A stretch of DNA of 64,000 bases from Primula veris. Taxonomy: Eukaryota; Streptophyta; Magnoliopsida; Ericales; Primulaceae. Of the stretch, positions 1-9,773 are shown piece by piece. Where the stretch lies: contig OY821749.1 in the NCBI GenBank assembly GCA_963682055.1, forward strand, positions 8,048,336-8,112,335. The letters are read 5' to 3'. The position numbers and the translations under genes are program-made. The notes beneath the pieces are model-generated. The model searched no databases. It was not told where the DNA came from and worked only from the letters and a program-made list of their open reading frames with translations. Every line of letters begins with the position of its first letter. Positions within the stretch are counted from its first letter, which is position 1.

Positions 1-28
1 TGTCTTCAATACTTGTATATTAAGAAAA

Positions 29-33
29 TTATC
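29..33. repeat. Target site duplication, left copy (TTATC)
   Basis: TTATC directly precedes the TG of the 5' LTR and is repeated exactly at 10873-10877 after the CA of the 3' LTR. Five bases is the normal size for Ty3/gypsy integration. Confidence 0.93.
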
Positions 34-164
34 TGGCGAAGGAATGTCGGGGCCCCTTATCCGGGCCCTTAACATCCCCAAAATGGTTTATCCGGGTCCC
101 TGCCAATCAGCATTTGACATGCCACCTCGGACCTTAAGAGGCCGACCTGTGTCTACTCCGGCCC

Positions 165-191
165 AGAGAAGCGTATCGAGTACGCTTCTCT
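165..191. repeat. Perfect hairpin in U3 of the LTR
   Basis: AGAGAAGCGTA and its exact reverse complement are separated by the 5-base loop TCGAG. The same hairpin is unchanged at 10322-10348 in the 3' LTR, although the rest of the LTR differs at about 5 percent of sites. It lies about 190 bp upstream of the TATA box. Function unknown; a dyad protein-binding site is possible. Confidence 0.8.
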
Positions 192-375
192 AATTAATGT
201 TGCTGCTCCCTTGGGGGACCCCTCAGGGTTTTATCGACGTGGCCCAATCACAGGCCATCAACTGTGGGTCCCGAAAAAGGACTGTACCCTTGTCAGAGTC
301 ATAAATAACCTAACGCCGTTGGATTAGTACTTGACAGTACAGTGATCTAAGGGCTAAGAGACCTCTGGATCACAC

Positions 376-383
376 TATAAATA
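376..383 (+). promoter_or_regulatory. LTR TATA box
   Basis: TATAAATA within CTATAAATACCCCC. It is repeated at 10533-10540 in the 3' LTR. Its position in the middle of the LTR fits a U3 promoter driving the gag-pol transcript. Confidence 0.7.
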
Positions 384-715
384 CCCCCACTAATACTATT
401 TAGAGGGGGACACAGAAAAAGAGGGAGAAGAGAGAGAAAGCTGAAACAACCCGGACTACCAGAACATAACCTGAAAAATCTGATACCACGCTTTGTAACC
501 GGAACGGCCTTTCTTACCCTTCAACTATATATTCATCTCTAGTCCCAACTATACTGACTTGATCGTTGGAGAGGAAAAACCTGGTATCAACCCCGGGCCC
601 TTGTTCGTTCCTTGTGCAGGCACGAGGAGAATCTCGTCACCGAAGCTGACACCCTGTACGGAGCCAACGCGTGCTGTTGAATAAGCCGAGCCTAGGAATA
701 AAATTAGGCTCACCA

Positions 716-733
716 ATTAGCGCCGTCTGTGGG
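716..733 (+). promoter_or_regulatory. Primer binding site
   Basis: The 18 bases directly after the 5' LTR (ATTAGCGCCGTCTGTGGG) have the GCGCCGT core common in plant Ty3/gypsy primer binding sites. The first bases fit only loosely a tRNA ending in GGCGCCA, such as tRNA-Asp. The primer tRNA is not certain, and TTAG may be a decayed TTGG. Confidence 0.65.
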
Positions 734-781
734 AAACGTGTAGAGAACGCGTTAGCTCCAACAATCCGTCTCAGAGAGACA

Positions 782-2377
782 ATGTCTGATAATAACCAGT
801 ACGACACCCCGTCGTCCCGACATACCCCGATATTTGGGATGCCAAGGACCCTATCTCTCGACACCCCTCCGAGAACTACGCCCGTTAGGGAACCAACCCC
901 TCTAACGGCGGTACCTGGAACACCCCGGTCATGCGACGAGCTGGCTCGCATGATGCTTGAGATCCACGAGAAGGAGCTCATTGCGTTATCGGCACAAAGA
1001 GCATTGATAACCGCGATGATGACACCGGAGCCCGAACCCGTCACGAGCGGTGCAGCACGACCAGACCCCGTTCCTACCAAAAGCATGATGTCACGCTTGG
1101 GACCTCCGAGACGACCCCCCCTAGATGCTCCTGAGGAGCCATCTAGGGGAGAGGAGTCGAGTCGTTCCCACGAAGGGAATTCCCTCCATGGCAGCGAGCG
1201 AAGCGTACACTCGCGGCTCCGCTGGCCGGATGACGATCACGACTCATTACCGGGATCGAGTCGTGCACGAACTGACAAACCTCCTCTAACGCGAAGGCGT
1301 GGCCGTCGTGCTGGCCCAAACGATGCCGCCGACGAGGCAGCATTAAAAATCATGGCCTCCACCCGCAGCACCCCGTTCTCGGACGAGATCGAGTACAATA
1401 CCTCCTCCCCCCCCCCCGGAAATTTCATCGCCCCAGTCCTCCAGATCTTCAACGCAGACTCTGACCCGGAGGCTCATCTCCGACACTATCGATACCAGAT
1501 GAACCACTGGTCCCACCTTGATCAACTAATGTGCAGATGCTTTCCCGCCAGCCTGGGAAGACTGGCTAGTAAATGGTTCCAGTCCCTACCCGCTAACTCC
1601 ATCCACTGTTGGGACGACCTTGCCTGCGACTTTGCACATCGGTTCATAAACTTGAAAGAAAGAGTTACGCAACCGGAGCAGCTCTATCAAGTGAGGGTCC
1701 AATCCAAAGAAACCCTCGAGAGTTACGATAATCGGTTCTGGCTGAAACACGCGGAGTGCACGGACTGTCCTGATTCTACCGCCATAGCTGCGTTCAGACA
1801 AAACATGGTCGTGGGCAGCAGAATCCGTAACGAAATGATAGCGACCCCTCCTAGCACGGTCCCTCACCTCAGATCACTGATAAAGCAGCATGTCGATATT
1901 GAGAAGGACATGAGATCTGCTGGGGCAATCCGTTCGGTCGCCAGCATTGAACAGCCCCGTGAAAGGACCGTTATTAGGAGGAGCCCCCGAAGAAGCCGGC
2001 CCATATTAGAAAGAATGGAATGGCCCCGAACGGGAAGGAATCCGCAACCAGCCCCCAGAAGAAGAAAAAAAGACCCTCGTCGGACTGACCCTTCGGACCC
2101 AGAGACTGCCTACTCCACCACCTTTCGCCTTCCACTGATCGACCTCCTGGGCAAAAAAGAAAATGAGCGTTTCTTCTCCTGGCCTCTCCCACTCCGGAAC
2201 GAACCGGCCCATGGACCCAACGATAAAATCTGTGACTATCACAGAGGCCGTGGCCATCATACCAACGAATGTCATGGTCTGAAGGCGAGGCTCGAAGGAT
2301 GGGTCCGAGATGGTCTGATGGATAAATACCTCAAGTCACGAAGGGACTCGGATCGAGACAGAGAAGGGGCCGACTAA
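782..2377 (+). CDS. Retrotransposon Gag polyprotein
   Basis: The frame is open from 671, but the first true ATG is at 782 (MSDNNQ), giving 531 residues. It forms the capsid and nucleocapsid of the cytoplasmic retrotransposon particle. The N-terminal third is Pro/Arg/Ser-rich and disordered. A retrotransposon gag domain follows, around 1440-1900, with a DPEAHLRHYRYQM start and conserved Trp and Phe positions. Near the C terminus, at 2231-2272, is a zinc-knuckle-like motif C-x2-H-x4-H-x4-C. The frame ends in TAA at 2375-2377, and protease continues in the same frame. The stop is therefore either a real gag/pol boundary or a CAA-to-TAA mutation. Gag has no other internal stop and is the best preserved part of the element. 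Confidence 0.88.
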   Translation: MSDNNQYDTPSSRHTPIFGMPRTLSLDTPPRTTPVREPTPLTAVPGTPRSCDELARMMLEIHEKELIALSAQRALITAMMTPEPEPVTSGAARPDPVPTKSMMSRLGPPRRPPLDAPEEPSRGEESSRSHEGNSLHGSERSVHSRLRWPDDDHDSLPGSSRARTDKPPLTRRRGRRAGPNDAADEAALKIMASTRSTPFSDEIEYNTSSPPPGNFIAPVLQIFNADSDPEAHLRHYRYQMNHWSHLDQLMCRCFPASLGRLASKWFQSLPANSIHCWDDLACDFAHRFINLKERVTQPEQLYQVRVQSKETLESYDNRFWLKHAECTDCPDSTAIAAFRQNMVVGSRIRNEMIATPPSTVPHLRSLIKQHVDIEKDMRSAGAIRSVASIEQPRERTVIRRSPRRSRPILERMEWPRTGRNPQPAPRRRKKDPRRTDPSDPETAYSTTFRLPLIDLLGKKENERFFSWPLPLRNEPAHGPNDKICDYHRGRGHHTNECHGLKARLEGWVRDGLMDKYLKSRRDSDRDREGAD

Positions 2378-2401
2378 GGACAACGAGAACTCCCCCCACC
2401 G

Positions 2402-2932
2402 GTGATGACATGTCAGGTTATCCATTCTGGACCGAAGAAACCGAAGCCGAGTGGAGCGGAGAGAATTGAGACCCGTGAGGCAGCGATGAAACAGCACGTT
2501 TGCCTCGCCGAAAGTTCAAGTCCTCGAAAGAGGTACAAGCGTGACGTCAGGCCAGACCTGACCTTCACCGACTTCGACTTAGTAGGGGTAGACATGCCCC
2601 ACTACAACGCCCTTGTCGTCTCCGCCCAAGTTGGCCATTGTGCCGTGGGGCGGATCCTCGTCGATCAAGGAGCATCGGTGAATATACTCTTTGAAGACCT
2701 CTTCAACAAAATGGGACTTAAAAACGAGCATCTGGAAACCAACGTCCCTCCCCTGTATGGATTCAGCTCCGAGGCGGTTCAGCCTAAAGGGAACATAACC
2801 TTTCCTGTTAAGACGGGGACAAAGGTTATGAACGTGGAGTTCACAGTAGTGGACGTTCCTTCCGTGTACAATGTTATACTGGGGCGTGCATGGCTTCACG
2901 AGATAGAAGGCATTTCCTCCACTCTGCATTAA
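2402..2932 (+). pseudogene. Retrotransposon aspartic protease region of pol
   Basis: Same reading frame as gag. The flap and active-site region reads V-D-Q-G-A-S-V-N-I-L-F, with the catalytic Asp at 2663-2665. Plant Tat proteases often have a residue other than Ser/Thr after this Asp, so DQG is not by itself a defect. The domain continues with the hydrophobic strand around VPSVYNVILGRAWL typical of retroviral-type proteases. The region ends in TAA at 2930-2932 inside the otherwise continuous pol frame, where CAA is expected. The protease module would process the Gag-Pol polyprotein, but the stop separates it from the polymerase. Confidence 0.85.
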
Positions 2933-3004
2933 AAGGTCAAATACCCGACCGGTTCTGGGGTAGAGACCATCTCGGGAAACCAAAAGGTCTCGAGAAGCTG
3001 TGCC

Positions 3005-4444
3005 ATGGCCGTGTATTCCGGTGACAAACCGGTTCCGGTCCAGAGTGCTATGAATATAGAAATAGAGGACCCCAAGCTGCTGAGAGAACTGAACAAAAAG
3101 ATGGGGCCAGAAGCTGAGGACAAGGTGGAAGGGGGATTGCTGAAGGTCCAGATACTGGGGTTGGACGAGGATCACTTTTTCATGGTGGGCGCGAAGCTAA
3201 GCGAGCCCAAGATAACCGAACTCGTTGAGCTCCTGCTCCAGTACCTCGACAACTTTGCGTGGGCCCCGAGCAAAATGTCGGGCATTAATCCCGACCTCGC
3301 CTGCCACCGTTTGAATGTCAACCCGTACGCAAAGCCTGTGATGCAAAAGGGGCGTCGCGTCAGCCCAGAACATTCTGATGCCATCAACGAGGAGGTACAG
3401 AAGCTTCTATTAGCCGGAGCCATCAGGGAAATCTATTACCCCAGATGGCTAGCTAACCCCGTGGTCATCCCCAAAAAGAACGAAAAACTACGAGTGTGCA
3501 TCGATTACACGAGCCTGAATCGGGCCTGCCCAAAGGATCCTTTCCCCTTGCCCAAAATTGATCAAATAGTGGACTCCACGGCCGGAGCCGCCAGAATGAG
3601 CTTCTTGGATGCCTGCTCCGGCTATCATCAAATACCCATGTCGGAGGCCGACCAAGAGAAAACTACCTTCATAACCCCAAGGGGAAATTACTGTTACAAG
3701 ATGATGCCCTTCGGGCTCAAGAATGTCGGGGCAACATATCAAAGAATGGTCACCAAGATATTCTCTAAGAATATAGGCCGGACCATGGAGGTCTATATTG
3801 ACGACATGGTGGTAAAAAGCACCCAAGAGGAGGACCACCTGTCCAACCTAAGAGAAGTGATCGAAACAATCCGAAGGCATGGCCTGAAGCTGAACGCCTC
3901 TAAGTGCGCCTTCGGGGTAGGGGCCGGCAAGTTCCTAGGGTTCATGGTAACCCATCGCGGCATAGAGGCGAACCCGGCCCAAATCTCTGGCTTGAAGAAC
4001 TTGAGAACCCCTGAAAAGAGAAAGGACATACAAAAGCTAGCCACGATGGCTGCCGCCCTCAACCGATTCATTGCCCGGTTCGGGGACCGCTGCAAGCCGG
4101 CTCTGAAGGCTCAGAAGAAGTTCAAATGGAACGATGAATGCCGGAGTGCGTTCACGGAACTCGTGTACTACTTTGGAAGCATGCCCCTATTGACTAAGCC
4201 AGACACCGGCGATGTCCTTGCCTTATACCTGGCCGTGTCTGAGATAGCTGTCAGCGCCGTCCTCGTTAAAGAGCTTGGCAGGGAGCAAAGGTCTATCTAT
4301 TACGTAAGCAAGACCCTCCTTGACGCCAAGGCTAGGTATATGCCCTTAGAAAAGCTCGTCCTAGCCCTCGTTATGGCCTCGCGAAAGCTAGCTCACTACT
4401 TCTTGGCACACAGTATCGTGGTATATACCGATCAGCCCGTCTGA
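3005..4444 (+). pseudogene. Retrotransposon reverse transcriptase and first RNase H (pol fragment)
   Basis: Same frame as gag and protease. The RT core is well preserved: a WLANPVVIPKK start, LRVCIDYTSLN, the fingers and palm SFLDACSGYHQI, the PFGLKNVGATYQR block and the catalytic Y-I-D-D at 3794-3805. The thumb and connection follow, then the Ty3-type RNase H with ALYLAVSE, the KARYMPLEKL block and VYTDQPV. TGA at 4442-4444 (expected CGA) cuts the RNase H. The enzyme would copy the element's RNA into DNA in the particle. All usual RT motifs are visible, so loss of function comes from the stops, not from the active site. Confidence 0.92.
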
Positions 4445-5113
4445 AAAATACTCCAAAAAGGGGATCTGTCTCGACGAATGACGAAGTGGGCCTGCCACCT
4501 AAACGCGTACGACATCCATTATGAGCCGTGGATGTCCGTCAAGGGGCAAGCTCTGGCCGACTTTATAGCAGAATTCACAATCGCAGACACAACGACCCTA
4601 TGTCCCGGCATTGCAGGACGTGCCCAGGAAATGTGGACCTTGCATGCGGACGGGGCCGCCAATAAAAAAGGATCCGGTCTCGGTGTGGTACTTCGGTCTC
4701 CACAAGGCGACGTGATCGAGAAGTCAATCCAACTTGGCTTCTGAGCCACCAATAACGAGGCGGAGTACGAGGCCATGATCGCCGGATTGAAAATGGCACG
4801 GAGCCTTGGTGTCAAGAAAATACTGGTGAACACCGACTCCCAATTAGTCAGCAGCCAAATTAGCGGGGAGTTCCAAACGAAGGATGAAAGAATGGCGAGC
4901 TACGTGCCCATCGCGTCTGGAATACTCCAAACTTTCGACTACCAAGAAGTCATCAACGTCAATAGGAATGAGAACTCTCACGCCGATACACTAGCAACCT
5001 TGGCCTCGGTCATAGGCGACAAAAGAGAGAGAGTCATCACCGTAGAGTATGTCCCCTCGCCTAGCATTGACGCCAAGCCAAAGGTAAACGTGGTGACCGA
5101 CCTCCCCCCCTAA
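4445..5113 (+). pseudogene. End of first RNase H and second (archaeal-type) RNase H of Tat pol
   Basis: The frame continues after the TGA at 4442 with MTKWACHLNAYDIHYEP and ALADFIAEF, the end of the first RNase H module. A separate RNase H fold follows from about 4630. Its acidic residues are visible in order: Asp in LHADGA, Glu in NNEAEYEA, Asp in NTDSQL and Asp in SHADTLA. A second RNase H of this kind is known from the Tat clade and is the strongest lineage marker here. A TGA at 4742-4744 (expected CGA) breaks this domain. The frame ends at TAA 5111-5113 next to a run of seven C, where pol shifts frame. Confidence 0.85.
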
Positions 5114-5117
5114 GCCA

Positions 5118-6355
5118 AGTTGGATAGACGCTATCATCGAATACCACCGCTCCGGTGACCTGCCCGACGATAAAAAAGTAGCTGAGAAAATAAGGAGAAA
5201 GGCGCTAGGATTCTGGCTGGCCCTCAACGAAAAGCTCTATAAAAGATCGTTCTCCGGGCCCTAGCTGCTCTGTGTCCACCCCGATATGGTGGTAAGGGTC
5301 ATGGAAGAAATACACGAAGGAACGTGTGGAAGCCACACCAGGGGAAGATCGCTGGCAAACCGAGCCTTGACCCATGGATATTGGTGGCCCCTCATGCAAA
5401 AAGATTCCAAAGCGTTCGTACTTAAGTGTGAGAAGTGTCAGAAATACGCACCCATACCTCGAGCCCCGGCGCAAAAAATGAGCAGCGTGACCTTGCGTTG
5501 GCCATTTGCACAATGGGGCATGGACATAGTCGGACCATTCCCTAGGGCCCCGGGGGGGAAAAAGTTCCTACTCATGGTCACTGACTACTTCACAAAGTGG
5601 GTAGAGGCCGTGGCATTAGCAAAGATAACAGAGGCCGAGGTGATCAGGTTCCTATGGAGAGACGCGATTACAAGGTTTGGGATCCCTTACTCGATAGTCG
5701 CGGATAATGGGGGCCAATTCACCGGGGCTAAGTTGAAATCGATGTATGCTAAGTATCACATCAGGAATTACTATTCGACCCCATCGTATCCCCAATGCAA
5801 CGGACAAGCCGAGGTGTCGAATAAAACCGTGCTTGACGGAATCAAGAAAAGATTAGACGGGGCAAAAGGACGATGGGCCCACGAACTCCAGCATGTCCTG
5901 TGGGCATACCGAACGACAAGGAGACGAGGAACCCAAGAGACCCCTATAGCCTGACTTACGGGATGGAAGCCGTCATCCTGTTAGAAATTGGGCTCCCATC
6001 TCTGAGGACCGACATGGTGGAAAACGGGCTGAATGAAAGGATGATGGGACTCCAGCTAGACTATGTCCAAGAAAGAAGAGAGGTTGCGGCCATCCGTAAC
6101 GCCGAGTATAAGAACGAGCTGGGACGTTCCTATAACAAAAGTGTGAACGCCAGACGTTTTCAAGACGAAGACCTCGTGCTACGGAAAGTGAACAACAACT
6201 CGAGGGTACAGTCCGACGGAAAGCTAGGCCCCAACTGAGAAGGTCCTTATCGAATTCTCGGAGCAATAGGAAACGGAGCCTATCAATTGGTTCGCCTCCC
6301 AGACGATACCCCGGTGGATCGACCCTGGAACGTCAATAACCTTAGGAAGTACTAA
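5118..6355 (+). pseudogene. Retrotransposon integrase (pol C terminus), broken
   Basis: After the C-run at 5104-5110 pol resumes in another frame (SWIDAIIEYHRSGDLPDD). A TAG at 5262-5264 interrupts it. The zinc-binding part follows, with His in IHEGTCGSH and the C-E-K-C pair. The catalytic core has Asp in GMDIVGPF, Asp in VADNGGQFTG and Glu in NGQAEVSNKT, spaced as expected for D,D-E integrases. Near 5941-5945 the frame shifts again and continues through SLTYGMEAVI to the typical Tat end PWNVNNLRKY, with TAA at 6353-6355. A TGA at 6236-6238 (expected TGG) lies in this last part. The protein would insert the cDNA into the genome; this copy cannot make it whole. Confidence 0.88.
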
Positions 6356-7003
6356 CAGTAGAATGACTTGATCTTCGTGTTTTGATGTAAATTTGATGTA
6401 AATATGCCTGAGGGCTTTATGAATAAAACTGTTAATTCTTTCAGAATTGCCCCGGCTTATATTTCTGTAAATTTCTAAGTGTTTCAGAACACCCGAGCCT
6501 ATACGGCACTCCGGCTTATATTTCTGAAATTTTTTAAGTGTTTCAGAACACCCGAGCCTATACGGCACTCCGGCTTATATTGCTGTAAACTTTTTAGTGT
6601 TTCAGATCACCCGAGCTTATACGGCACTCCGGCTTATATTTCTGTAAATTTCTAAAGGTTTCGGTCCTCGAAGGACCCCGGTTTTAATTAATACGAATTG
6701 TGTTTATATGGCTTGTGTGGCCACGATGTGTCCCACGAGGGTTTCGGCCCTCTGGGAACCCCGATTTCATCCAGATTGTGAGTTATTTAAAATGAGTGTC
6801 CCAACGCCGAAGCATAAGGGTCCACTCATTGGGAGCACATAATAAGAAACACACAATGGAAATGAAAACAGAGGAATAAAAACAAAAAATAGACAAGTCC
6901 AAAAGCCAACACTGTTCTTTCATTTCATTCCACAAAAAAGCTATTACAAGCTAAATGCATAAAAGAGATTACATCAAAAACAAAAAGCAAAACTACTGAA
7001 GCC
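6356..7003. other. Non-coding 3' region between pol and antisense gene
   Basis: No reading frame is supported. It contains the 59-bp repeats, then a stretch with two partial repeats of a Gly-Pro-like block (GGTTTCGG near 6658 and 6740) and an A-rich part near 6840-6980. The 3' end of the antisense gene faces the 3' end of pol here. Confidence 0.6.
6450..6660 (+). repeat. 59-bp tandem repeat in the 3' region of the retrotransposon
   Basis: The phrase GGCTTATATT recurs at 6454, 6513, 6572 and 6631, an exact 59-bp spacing. Each unit also holds GTTTCAGA and CACCCGAGC. Three full units and a partial one are present. Tandem repeats in this untranslated region are known in Tat elements and can seed satellite DNA. 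Confidence 0.88.
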
Positions 7004-9646
7004 CTAGTTAGCCTCCTCATCATCTGTCTCGTCGTCCGAAGGGGCCCGAGGCGCTAAGGGAACCACCGGCGGGATCGGAGCATCCGGAATGGGAACAAAT
7101 ATGTTCTACATGTTGAACACCGGGTGTTCAGGCTTGGCCCTCATGAAAACAGCCACCTCAGACCAGCCGTCGACGTAGAAGGCATTAAAATCCTTCTGCG
7201 TCTAGAAGGCATGAGCGGTACTCATCTCGGCCTTGGCGGATTGAACCGCGGCCCTCACCCTGTCAGCCATGCCCGCCTCAGCTTCTGTCAGGGCCGCGAT
7301 TGCAGCTTGGGCTCGTTCTTCAGCCTCGGCTTTCGCCTGAGTGGCTTCGACCCTTTTAGCTTCCACGGTGGCGTTGAGACCCTCGGCCTCCTCCGCCCTT
7401 ATTCGAGCCTCCTCCGCCCTAGCATGGGCCTCCTCCGCCAGTTTAGCGCTGGCCTCGGCCTTCGTGGCCCATGACCTCGTCAGTTGGGCCTGATGATAAA
7501 CACACTGGTTCATCATCAGGAAGCCCTACAAAAAGAAGACAAACACTTAGCAGATATTAAAGAGATAAAATTAAAACATGAAAAATCACACAAAGGGAAA
7601 GTAGCAATTTACCTGTGGGATCATGGCCATGGCTGACGCCATGGTAGACTTGAGGTCACGACCACGATGGTCGGCCTCAATGGTCTGCTCTTGGAGCGCA
7701 GCAAGAGCCAGCATCCCGGCGGAGGGATGAGCCTCCATTATGCTCTTCACCCCGGTAGCGATCTTCACCTCCTCGGGGGTTTGGAGTGGCATCCTATGCA
7801 TAACGGGGGTTGGGGGAGCGGAGCTTGAGCCCTGGACGGAGGCGTTTGACAGGGGACCCTCCATTGAGGGGGTGTCAGACGTCATTCGCTCCTCCACGAC
7901 CACCACAGGCCGGTCCGTGGCCACGACTTTCTCCCTCGGCTCAGATCCCCCATGATCGGCCCCCACTCCCTCAGTCCTGGCCCTCTTTGCACCCCGAAGG
8001 GCCTTCGCCTCATCCCTTTTCCTCTTCTCGACCTCGGACTTGCGAGCGACTCGGTCCCGCCTCGCCTCTTCCGCCAAATCCTCTAATGCCTTTGCTGCAG
8101 CATCGGCATCAACAACCACCTCCTCCTCTTCGTTTGCCGCCTCAACTACGACTTCCTCCTCCTCCTCGTTCACCACCTCGACGACCTCCTCCTCAGCCCC
8201 CCCCCCCCTTCCTCTTCGGCCTCCCCCTCTTCCTCCTCCACCTCCTCATCATCGGAGCGGACCACCTGCGTAGACAAAGGCCACACAAACAGGAGTTATG
8301 AGAAATTGAACAAATTTTGGCTAAGTGTGAAACTAAAAATCAAAGGAAAACAGAAAGTGACTTACCCTGGTCCGCGAAGTGCCCAAGTTCGGCCCGGTAG
8401 GGCGCGCCTCGGGAGAGCTATCTTCTAAGCGAAGAGGGCTCCTCACGTCGGGCTCCCTGGAGCTCAGGGGAAGGACCTCTGGAAGAGGCTTCCCCCACTG
8501 ATCAATGTAGTTGCGGGTACCGTCCGGCCCCTCCCTATAGTTGAGGACGGTACCATCCGGTCGGATCTCAAAGAGAACCCCGACCGTTGCAGCAGCAAAA
8601 GTGCCCCTCCCGACACGGCCTTCGCCCTGCTGCTCAGCTTCGGCTTTGTCGTCTTCGCCACCTTCTCAGAAGGCCCCACATAGGAATCAGAATCCTTGGG
8701 AGCCTTAGGGGGGAGAGTGGACTCCAACCCCTTCTCCTTCTTCCATCTGTCCCCGGGAGTATCCCACATGACAGAAGGTCCGGTGGGACCACATGAAATC
8801 GTTCCCCTTGCAAGTGGTAGGGGAACCGCAAGTCAATAAGTGCTCCGCGTCGCGCGCGCCAGCATCGGACCCATCCGGGCCCCACCAGTTGAGGGCCACC
8901 TCCAGTGACCCGACGTTGGCTTCACCAAGGCCTCTCAGCTTCGAGGCCACTGTGGCCTTGTTTTCTTTGGTGCTAAGCACCCTCCCCGGCCTGGTAGGGA
9001 GGGTCAGATCATCTCTATGGAGCCAATTGCCCTCCACCACGACCACATTTTACGTGTAACCCCGATTCGAATCGAAGTTACCTGTGATCAGTTGGTTGTA
9101 GGCCCGGCACCGTATGTAGGGTTGCCTGCTTTTGGCCTGAGAGCTTGGCTCGCTCTGCAGAAATTCGTAGCAAGCCAAGAGCTCTTTCAACCCCAACGGT
9201 TCCGGTAGGGCCGGGTCCAACAGAACGTTAAGGGCCTCCATCCCGGCACAGACACGATGTGCCTGCAATGGCCACTGGCAGGGAAGAGTTTGTGTCCAGG
9301 CACATAACTCCGCCAGCAGCTCCGAAATGGGGAGGTCGGTGCCCCCATACAAGAGAGTATAGAGGGAGAGGGACACCATGTTCTTGGGATCGGCTACGAT
9401 CCCGTTCACCTCGTCGGTGCTCTCACATTTGCGAAGTCGGAAATCTTCGCCGATCTCACAAAGCTGTCGGAACTCGTCTAGATCGGGCCCATGCAGCCTC
9501 ACCATAATGTTGTTATCATTGACGGCCACGGAGAGGGCCGGGTCAATGACCATGGCCCGAAATGGCAGGGCATTCGCCATCACGGCCAGGCGCCATGGTT
9601 GGGGAGCAACCATCGAGCCTTTTCCAGCTCCGTGAGTAATAACCAT
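7004..9646 (-). pseudogene. Antisense spliced gene (aORF) of the Tat retrotransposon, decayed
   Basis: Runs opposite to gag-pol. ATG at 9646-9644, stop TAG at 7006-7004. Three exons are proposed: 9646-8366, 8265-7613 and 7525-7004. Intron 1 (8365-8266, 100 bp) has donor GG/GTAAGT and acceptor CTACGCAG. Intron 2 (7612-7526, 87 bp) has donor CAG/GTAAAT and a T-rich acceptor TTTTTGTAG. Both are phase 0, and the frame continues across intron 2 without change. Exon 1 encodes a folded-looking domain, exon 2 a Glu/Ala-rich acidic part, and exon 3 a long Ala/Glu coiled coil with an acidic tail (SDDETDDEEAN). Breaks: TAA at 9052-9050, two offsetting frameshifts near 8760 and 8600, a C12 run at 8197-8208, and TAG at 7204-7202 and 7108-7106. 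Antisense ORFs are known in Tat elements; their function is unknown. It may belong to the 'putative gypsy type transposon' family, which I could not test. Confidence 0.75.
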
Positions 9647-9753
9647 TTTGGCTAAGTGATTGTTGTATTTGCTAAGTGGGGGGAGAGAGAGAGCAAGTGG
9701 TTTGCTGTAAAATTCTAGAGAGAGAAGAAGAGAGTGTAAATGAAATTTTCACT

Positions 9754-9767
9754 GGGGGTATTTATAG
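9754..9767 (-). promoter_or_regulatory. TATA box of the antisense gene
   Basis: The minus strand reads CTATAAATACCCCC, identical over 14 bases to the LTR TATA region at 375-388. It lies about 110 bp upstream of the antisense ATG at 9646, a normal distance for a plant promoter plus a short leader. Confidence 0.65.
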
Positions 9768-9773
9768 ACACCC

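Larger units (their letters stand above)
34..715 (+). repeat. 5' LTR
   Basis: Begins TGGCGAAGG and ends GGCTCACCA. In the less mutated 3' LTR the ends read TGGCGAG and CTCGCCA, a perfect 7-bp terminal inverted repeat. U3 contains an 11-bp-arm hairpin (165-191), an ACGTGGC core near 235 and a CCAAT-like stretch. A TATA box lies at 376-383, so transcription probably starts near 405-415. Confidence 0.93.

Noticed and set aside
637..1086. Minus-strand open frame of 149 codons over the LTR end and gag
   Set aside because: It is the shadow of the gag frame; no motif, promoter or splice support.
2579..3175. Minus-strand open frame of 198 codons over protease
   Set aside because: Composition is a reverse reading of conserved protease and linker; no family resemblance.
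7810..8301. Plus-strand proline-rich frame of 163 codons
   Set aside because: It is the reverse of the acidic Glu-rich exon of the antisense gene, which has splice sites and frame continuity on the minus strand.
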